Assembly (NCBI GenBank): GCA_023437865.1
Contig: JAEZFE010000011.1
Coordinates: 1 to 5,982, forward strand
Direction: 5' to 3'
Length of the DNA: 5,982 nucleotides
Origin: Pseudomonadota bacterium
Lineage (GTDB): Bacteria > Pseudomonadota > Alphaproteobacteria > Rhodospirillales > Magnetospirillaceae
Program-made: the position numbers and the translations under genes
Notes under the pieces: model-generated
The model's database searches: none
The model's input: the letters and a program-made list of their open reading frames with translations, nothing else
Told to the model about the DNA's origin: nothing
Shown here: in pieces, positions 1-5,982 of the stretch
Layout: each line of letters starts with the position of its first letter
Numbering within the stretch: position 1 is the stretch's first letter

Positions 1-1194
1 GAACGCTTGGCTGCCGGAAAGCCCTCTGAAGCCCAGGTTTCTCTCAGCTTCGCTGTCACCGACGGTCGTCTGGTCATGCTGGTCGAGGATGACGGGCGCG
101 GTATCGACTTCGGCCGGGTTCGTGCCAAGGCGGTGGAACTGGGCCTGTTCAATGAGGAAGAGGCTGCGGAACTGCCGCGTCAGACCCTGGTTGACCTGAT
201 CTTCGACCCCGGCTTCTCGACCAATCAGGCAGTCAACGATCTGTCAGGCCGGGGCATGGGCCTATCGGTGGTGCGCGAAACCGTGACCATGATGAATGGT
301 ACGGTTGAGGTGTTGGCGCGCGAACCGCAGGGCACGCGCTTCCGCATCTCGCTTCCGCTGTCCGTATCCAACCAGCGCCTGTTCCTGGTCGGATGCCAGG
401 GCCACAGCTACGCCATCCCGACCGAGGGCATCGACCGCCTGTACCGCGTTCCCGCCGAGGCTGTGAAAACGGTTGAAGGTAAGTCGGTGGTATTCCTCGG
501 CAATCAACAGCTCCCGCTGTTGTCGCTGGCCCATCTGCTGGCCCTGGGCGAGACAGCCGTCAAGGTCAGCCGTAACGTGGTGCCTCTGGTCGTGCTGAAG
601 AACGGTGATCGCCGGGTGGGCGTGGCGGTGGACGAGTTCCTGTCCATCCGCGAAGCCTTGGTCAAGGATATCGGCGTGCCGGCCGCCATGGGCACCATGG
701 TGGCGGGCGGCATGCTGCTGGAGGACGGTGCGGTCGCCCTGGTGCTCAATCCGTTTGAGATCGTCGAGACCTTCCGCAAATCGGGCTCCATCCGGGTGTT
801 GACCACCGTGGAGAAGCCGCCCGAGCGGCGCGTGCCGGTCATCCTCGTGGTGGATGACTCGCTGACCACCCGGACGTTGGAGAAGAGCATTCTGGAAGCC
901 CACGGTTACATCGTTCGCCTAGCGGTCGATGGTATCGAAGCCCTGTCCAAATTACGTGCCGAGAATGTGGATTTGGTCATTTCCGACATCCAGATGCCGA
1001 GGCTTGACGGCTTTGGTCTCCTGCAGGCCATCAAGGGCGATCAGGCGCTGAAGAAGATGCCGGTCATTTTGGTCTCGTCGCTGGAGGCCCGGGAAGACCG
1101 CGAAAGAGGCCTCTCGCTGGGTGCCGACGCATATGTGGTTAAGCGTAAGTTCGATCAGAAAGAACTTCTGGAAACGATCGGTCAGATTCTATGA
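1..1194 (+). CDS. cheA: CheA-type hybrid histidine kinase with C-terminal receiver (5' end outside window)
   Basis: This is the C-terminal 397 residues of a chemotaxis-type kinase that autophosphorylates in a receptor-CheW array in the cytoplasm. The reading frame is open from base 1. The TTG at 7 is not a real start, because the first residues (ERLAAGKP) match the conserved interior CheA segment after the N box. Numbering from base 1, the ATPase domain keeps the G1 box (D30-D-G-R-G34), the F box (I67-F-D-P-G-F) and the G2 box (G83-R-G-M-G87). A CheW-like regulatory domain spans about 124-258. A receiver domain spans about 279-397, with acidic pair D285/D286, phospho-acceptor D329, switch S359 and K381, so it should be functional. 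The HPt, P2, dimerisation and N-box regions lie upstream and cannot be judged. CheA-REC fusions are typical of non-flagellar chemosensory systems such as R. centenum CheA3 and FrzE. It overlaps the next gene by four bases. Confidence 0.95.
   Translation, partial: ERLAAGKPSEAQVSLSFAVTDGRLVMLVEDDGRGIDFGRVRAKAVELGLFNEEEAAELPRQTLVDLIFDPGFSTNQAVNDLSGRGMGLSVVRETVTMMNGTVEVLAREPQGTRFRISLPLSVSNQRLFLVGCQGHSYAIPTEGIDRLYRVPAEAVKTVEGKSVVFLGNQQLPLLSLAHLLALGETAVKVSRNVVPLVVLKNGDRRVGVAVDEFLSIREALVKDIGVPAAMGTMVAGGMLLEDGAVALVLNPFEIVETFRKSGSIRVLTTVEKPPERRVPVILVVDDSLTTRTLEKSILEAHGYIVRLAVDGIEALSKLRAENVDLVISDIQMPRLDGFGLLQAIKGDQALKKMPVILVSSLEAREDRERGLSLGADAYVVKRKFDQKELLETIGQIL
1191..1194 (+). promoter_or_regulatory. 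ATGA start-stop overlap (translational coupling, cheA-cheB)
   Basis: The ATG of cheB shares bases with the TGA of cheA. No GGAGG-like site precedes it within 20 bases; the closest purine cluster is around 1171-1181. Re-initiation by ribosomes finishing cheA is therefore the likely route, which would tie CheB amount to CheA amount. Confidence 0.7.
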
Positions 1195-2234
1195 GTAAGA
1201 TCCGCGTCCTCATCGTCGAGGATTCCCTCGTCGTCCGCGAGCTATTGAAGCACATCATCGGCTCGGATGCGCGATTTGACGTCGTCGCCGCGGTGGAGAG
1301 CGCCGAGGAGGGACTGGCGCTGCTTGACGTGGTCGAGCCCGATATCATCTCGCTCGACATTCGCCTGCCCGGAATGAACGGCCTGGATGCCACACTGCAG
1401 ATTATGGCACGCCGACCCACGCCGATCGTCGTGGTGGCCGCCAATGTGGATGATGACGAACTCAACATCGCCATGAACGCGCTGCGCGCCGGGGCTTTGG
1501 CTGTGGTGGAAAAGCCCGTGGGCGTGACCAACGCCGCGTTTGAGTCCATGGCCCGACATCTGTGCACCCAACTCGCCATCATGAGCCAAGTGAAGGTCGT
1601 GCGCCAAGGCATCGACCGTGGCTTGCGTTTTGGCACCGCCGCGCCGCCGGTTAGCGCACGGCCGGCCAAGGGCTATTCCATGATGGGCATTGTCTCTTCC
1701 ACCGGCGGGCCGCAGGCGCTCGTTCAGTTGCTCGGCAGCATGGGCTCCGGCTTCCCGCTGCCGGTACTGCTGGTCCAGCACATCACGTCGAGTTTTCTGG
1801 AAGGCTTCGTATCCTGGCTCTCAGGCGTGACCCCTTTCGACGTGCGCATTGCCCAGGAGGGTGAAACGCCGGAAGCGGGCCGCGTTTACGTGCCTCCGCC
1901 GGATCGCCACATGGCGCTGCAGGGCGGCCGGCTTGCCATCCTCGATTCGCCGCCGCTGCACAGCCAGAAGCCCTCGGGGTCGATCCTGCTGGCGTCAATG
2001 GCCAAGGACGTGGGCCGGCGCGGCATCGGCGTCATCCTAACTGGTATGGGCTCGGATGGGGCCGATGGCATGGCCGAGATGCACAAGGCCGGCGCCCACA
2101 CAATCGCCGAGGACGAAAGCACTTGTGTGGTCTATGGCATGCCAGCGGCGGCGGCCAAATTGGGGGCGGTCAAAGAGATGCTGCCCTTGCACCAGATTGC
2201 GCCTCGGCTCCTCCAGTTGACGGGAGGTAAGTGA
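1191..2234 (+). CDS. cheB: CheB-type chemoreceptor methylesterase (REC + CheB catalytic domain)
   Basis: This 347-residue protein has the usual CheB length and two-domain plan. CheB removes methyl groups from receptor glutamates, and often deamidates glutamines, to reset the array during adaptation. The receiver (about 3-120) has E10/D11, phospho-acceptor D56 and K108-P109. The linker (about 136-160) leads to a catalytic domain with the serine-histidine-aspartate triad: S170 in the SSTGG motif, H197 in VQH, and D289 in GMGSDG. By alignment these correspond to S164, H190 and D286 of the enteric enzyme. One oddity is A83, where CheB and CheY proteins normally have the switch serine or threonine (S83 in E. 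coli CheB, T87 in CheY). Phosphorylation may therefore be transmitted differently. The ATG lies inside the cheA stop (ATGA) and has no strong Shine-Dalgarno, so translation is probably coupled. The end overlaps the next gene as TGATG. Confidence 0.95.
   Translation: MSKIRVLIVEDSLVVRELLKHIIGSDARFDVVAAVESAEEGLALLDVVEPDIISLDIRLPGMNGLDATLQIMARRPTPIVVVAANVDDDELNIAMNALRAGALAVVEKPVGVTNAAFESMARHLCTQLAIMSQVKVVRQGIDRGLRFGTAAPPVSARPAKGYSMMGIVSSTGGPQALVQLLGSMGSGFPLPVLLVQHITSSFLEGFVSWLSGVTPFDVRIAQEGETPEAGRVYVPPPDRHMALQGGRLAILDSPPLHSQKPSGSILLASMAKDVGRRGIGVILTGMGSDGADGMAEMHKAGAHTIAEDESTCVVYGMPAAAAKLGAVKEMLPLHQIAPRLLQLTGGK
2223..2227 (+). promoter_or_regulatory. Ribosome binding site deciding the tandem-receiver kinase start
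   Basis: GGAGG lies six bases before the ATG at 2234 and only three before an alternative GTG at 2231. This spacing favours the ATG, which overlaps the cheB stop as TGATG. The site is inside the last codons of cheB. Confidence 0.75.
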
Positions 2235-3934
2235 TGGCCGAGCTCAACAATCAGCTCATCCTCATCGTCGAGGACTCGGCGACCCAGGCCCTCAAGCTCC
2301 AGCACGTGCTGGAAAGCGAAGGGTTCAAGACCGTCTGCGCGTTCTCGGCCGAGGAAGCGCTGGAGGAGATGAACCGCTCGCTGCCCAACCTCATCGTTGT
2401 CGATTATCATCTGCCGGGCATCCAGGGCGACGAGCTGTGCCGCCAGATCCACATGGACCTGACCACGCGATCGATCCCCATCCTGATGCTGACGGCCGAC
2501 GAGACCCAGGCGACCGAGCTGCACGGCCTGGAATCGGGCGCGGACGACTTTGTGTCCAAGTCCGAAGATGTCGGCATCCTGCTGTTGCGCGTTCACAACC
2601 TCCTTAGGAAGTCGCGGCAGGACTCCTCGGTGCTCGACGTGGCGCGTTCGCTGTTTCGGCGCGCCCGCGTGCTGATCATCGACGACAGTCATACCTATCG
2701 CGAGACCCTGGCGCAGGAACTGCGCGAGGAGGGCTGCGAGGTCGTTCAGGTGACTTCGGGGCCAGAGGGCCTGTCGCGCTTGGCCGAAAGTGATTACGAC
2801 TGCGTCATGGTTGACATGGTGATGCCCGAAATGGACGGCGTCGCGGTGTGCAAGGAACTCACCAACCGGCGTAGCGATTCCGAGCCTCCGATCGTCGTGC
2901 TGATGTTGTCGGCCTATGAGAACAAGGAGAACGTGACCCGCGCGCTGGAGGCGGGCGCCGATGATTTTGTCGGCAAGTCTACCGAGATGAGCGTGTTGCG
3001 CGCGCGTCTGCGCGCCTTGCTGCGGCGGAAATTCCTGCTGGAGCAGAATCAGCGCATCATCGAAGAGTTCCGCCTGCGCGAGATGGAGGCATTGCGCGCC
3101 AAGGCCGAGAAGGAGGCCGCCGAGGCTCGCGCGGCCCTGGCGGAAGGCTTGGCCCGCGCTAATCGCGAATTGGAGGAGGCCAACGCTAAGCTGCGCGAGA
3201 CGCAGGTTCATCTAATCCAGTCCGAGAAGATGGCGTCGCTCGGCCAGTTGGTCGCCGGCATCGCCCATGAGATCAACAACCCGCTGTCCTTCGCGCTGTC
3301 GAACGTGTTCACCATCGAAAACTGGTTGTCCGAGGTACAGGCCGAAGGCACCTGTCTGGCGCCGGAACTGGCGGCTCGGCTTGATAAGGCCCGCGCCCGC
3401 ATCAAGGATACCGGTCAGGGGCTTGAACGCGTGCGTGAGCTGGTGGTTAAGCTGCGGACGTTCTCGCGTCTGGATGAGGGCGAATTCAAGAGTATCGATG
3501 TGCGCGAAGCCATTGAAGCGGTGCTGCTTTTCCTGCGCCACAAAATGACGGACCGCATCGAGGTGGTGCGTGACTTCGGCGCCATCACCGAACTGGCGTG
3601 CTATGCCGGTCAGCTGAACCAGGTCTTAATGAATATTACCGCCAATGCCGTGGACGCCATCGGCGAAAAAGGTACCATCACCATCCGGACTGGGATTGAG
3701 GACGACATGTTCTGCATCTCGGTTCGGGATTCCGGCTGCGGCATCCCGAAGGAAAACGTGGAGCGTATCTTCGACCCCTTCTTCACCACCAAGCCGGTGG
3801 GGCAGGGCACCGGGCTGGGCCTTGCAATTTCGTACAAGATTGTGCAGGCGCACCAGGGTCGTATCGAAGTGCGCAGCGAATTGGGAGAGGGCACTGAAGT
3901 GCGTGTGTTGATCCCGCGTGGCCTGAAGGCCTAA
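2234..3934 (+). CDS. CheS3-like tandem-receiver hybrid histidine kinase (REC-REC-HisKA-HATPase)
   Basis: This is a 566-residue cytoplasmic kinase with no membrane segment. REC1 (about 7-125) has E13/D14, phospho-acceptor D57, T87 and K109, exactly the CheY numbering. REC2 (about 144-265) has D150/D151, D194, S226 and K248. Both receivers read K-S instead of the usual K-P after the lysine. A charged Ala/Glu/Arg-rich coiled coil (about 268-330) leads to the HisKA helix with H345 in an AHEINNP motif. The ATPase follows, with N box N467/N471, G1 box D499-S-G-C-G, F box F513-D-P-F-F and G2 box G525-T-G-L-G. All catalytic residues are present. The start is set at the ATG at 2234: GGAGG at 2223-2227 is six bases away, whereas the GTG at 2231 would leave only three. 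Position after cheA-REC and cheB and the double receiver resemble R. centenum CheS3, which works with CheA3 in cyst control. Orthology is inferred from order and domains only. Confidence 0.92.
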   Translation: MAELNNQLILIVEDSATQALKLQHVLESEGFKTVCAFSAEEALEEMNRSLPNLIVVDYHLPGIQGDELCRQIHMDLTTRSIPILMLTADETQATELHGLESGADDFVSKSEDVGILLLRVHNLLRKSRQDSSVLDVARSLFRRARVLIIDDSHTYRETLAQELREEGCEVVQVTSGPEGLSRLAESDYDCVMVDMVMPEMDGVAVCKELTNRRSDSEPPIVVLMLSAYENKENVTRALEAGADDFVGKSTEMSVLRARLRALLRRKFLLEQNQRIIEEFRLREMEALRAKAEKEAAEARAALAEGLARANRELEEANAKLRETQVHLIQSEKMASLGQLVAGIAHEINNPLSFALSNVFTIENWLSEVQAEGTCLAPELAARLDKARARIKDTGQGLERVRELVVKLRTFSRLDEGEFKSIDVREAIEAVLLFLRHKMTDRIEVVRDFGAITELACYAGQLNQVLMNITANAVDAIGEKGTITIRTGIEDDMFCISVRDSGCGIPKENVERIFDPFFTTKPVGQGTGLGLAISYKIVQAHQGRIEVRSELGEGTEVRVLIPRGLKA

Positions 3935-3942
3935 CGGCGGAC

Positions 3943-3948
3943 GAGGAG
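3943..3948 (+). promoter_or_regulatory. Ribosome binding site of the REC-PAS kinase
   Basis: GAGGAG lies six bases before the ATG at 3955, inside the 20-base gap after the previous TAA. The gap is too short for a separate promoter and shows no hairpin, which supports co-transcription with the genes upstream. Confidence 0.75.
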
Positions 3949-3954
3949 AGGGCA

Positions 3955-5567
<1,613 letters not shown>

Positions 5568-5571
<4 letters not shown>

Positions 5572-5798
5572 TTCAATTGGTGGCGGAAAGGGTAGCGTGT
5601 CTTGATCTCGGTATTGACGAAGCGCCCCTTGGACTCGGCGTTTTCCAACGCGGAGAACACCTGGGCGGGCACGCCGAGATATTCGTAGGTCTTACCGCTG
5701 ACGAAGCGGACGAAGAGCACAGAGGTTCCGCCATCATGACCGATGGCGGCAACGGCGCTGGAGATGACGGGCTGCATATGAACGGGCATGCACTTCAT
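5568..5798 (-). CDS. KTSC domain-containing small protein
   Basis: This 76-residue protein consists almost wholly of a KTSC domain. The pattern runs SS(13-14)...IGHD(19-22)...LFVRF(28-32)..GKTYEYLGVP(35-44)...F..LENAES.G.FVN(48-62)..IK..YP(65-70), which is the family signature. From memory, the domain is named for its presence at the C terminus of some lysyl-tRNA synthetases and also occurs alone in bacterial proteins. Its function is not established and I do not assign one. Start choice is uncertain: M1 at 5798 has a weak GGCGG nine bases upstream (complement of 5808-5812), while M8 at 5777 would begin right at the domain. It converges on the sensor kinase gene, and its TAA overlaps that gene's TAG by four bases. 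No signal peptide or membrane segment is seen. It is probably not part of the signalling pathway. Confidence 0.85.
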
Positions 5799-5820
5799 AT
5801 GGTCTAGCCGCCAGATACGA

Positions 5821-5846
5821 GAAGGGCTCCCGTGCGGGAGCCCTTC
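5821..5846. terminator. Strong hairpin, probable rho-independent terminator
   Basis: A perfect 11-bp inverted repeat (GAAGGGCTCCC / GGGAGCCCTTC) closes a four-base GTGC loop. On the plus strand it is followed by CGTTTTC, a short T run, which favours termination of transcripts from the operon that ends 250 bases earlier. On the minus strand it sits five bases after the TGA of the partial gene, a typical terminator position, but the following bases (TCGTATCT) are only moderately T-rich. It could serve both directions. Confidence 0.7.
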
Positions 5847-5851
5847 CGTTT

Positions 5852-5982
5852 TCAGCTAACTACCACCTGATCCTTGGACCAGCGCCGCGACAGCGGGTTG
5901 GCGATGCGGCGCCATTCCTCGAAGCGGCGGCGGGAATCAGCTTCGGCGGCCTTCCGGTTGATGCGGCCGAGATAGGTAACAC
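5852..5982 (-). CDS. C-terminal end of an unrecognised minus-strand protein (partial)
   Basis: Reading leftward from the window edge, one frame stays open for 42 codons and ends at a TGA (complement of 5852-5854). The peptide is rich in arginine (9 of 42) and has an amphipathic helical look. Its stretch around RRRFEEWRRIANPLSRRW resembles a conserved protein tail more than a chance frame. I do not recognise a family. Support for coding comes from three things: GC-rich third positions, an early stop in one of the other frames, and a hairpin five bases after the stop codon, as expected for a gene end. The start and most of the protein lie beyond the window. It may share a transcript with the KTSC gene downstream unless the intervening hairpin terminates it. 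Confidence 0.55.
   Translation of the reverse strand, partial: VTYLGRINRKAAEADSRRRFEEWRRIANPLSRRWSKDQVVVS

Noticed and set aside
7..9. TTG as the start of cheA
   Set aside because: The frame is open to base 1, and the first residues match an internal CheA segment between the N and G1 boxes. The gene therefore starts well upstream of the window.
262..903. Minus-strand open frame (213 codons) opposite cheA
   Set aside because: It lies within the CheA ATPase, CheW and receiver region, and its His/Arg/Gln-rich translation has no motif.
2231..2233. GTG as start of the tandem-receiver kinase
   Set aside because: The Shine-Dalgarno GGAGG would be only three bases away. The ATG at 2234 has proper six-base spacing and gives CheY-like receiver numbering.
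2132..3211. Minus-strand open frame (359 codons) opposite cheB and the tandem-receiver kinase
   Set aside because: It is antisense to two recognisable genes, spans their junction and has no recognisable domain, so it is a composition artefact.
3935..3954. Possible separate promoter for the REC-PAS kinase
   Set aside because: The gap is 20 bases and is mostly the ribosome binding site. I saw no convincing promoter elements at the end of the preceding gene.
5577..5807. Plus-strand 76-codon frame opposite the KTSC gene
   Set aside because: The minus strand carries the KTSC family signature along its whole length. The plus-strand translation matches nothing I recognise and has no ribosome binding site.

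Overview
The window is a GC-rich stretch of what looks like an alphaproteobacterial chromosome. The gene content (a hybrid CheA, a CheB and a tandem-receiver kinase in tightly coupled order) points to the Rhodospirillales, for example relatives of Rhodospirillum, Magnetospirillum or Azospirillum. This assignment is inferred from architecture and base composition, not from a database match. I see no mobile element, phage gene, RNA gene or CRISPR array.

Layout. Bases 1-5571 are one tightly packed plus-strand operon of four signalling genes. The first is the 3' part of a CheA-type kinase with a C-terminal receiver (1-1194). The second is a CheB-type methylesterase (1191-2234, ATGA overlap). The third is a soluble REC-REC-coiled coil-histidine kinase (2234-3934, TGATG overlap). 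The fourth is a soluble REC-PAS-histidine kinase (3955-5571, 20-base gap). On the minus strand a small KTSC-domain protein (5568-5798) converges on the operon and shares four bases with its last stop codon. A strong hairpin (5821-5846) follows, and then the C-terminal 42 codons of an unrecognised minus-strand gene (5852 to beyond the window end).

How it may work. The first three genes match the arrangement known from the Che3 cascade of Rhodospirillum centenum, where the hybrid kinases CheA3 and CheS3 control cyst development rather than swimming. Here an array-associated CheA would sense through chemoreceptors encoded outside the window. CheB would reset those receptors. The CheS-like kinase would receive phosphoryl groups on its paired receivers, and the REC-PAS kinase would add a further step or input. 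Together the visible genes encode three kinase cores and five receivers but no DNA-binding, GGDEF/EAL, HD-GYP or stand-alone CheY output. The output protein must therefore lie elsewhere. The link to an alternative cellular function is inference from architecture.
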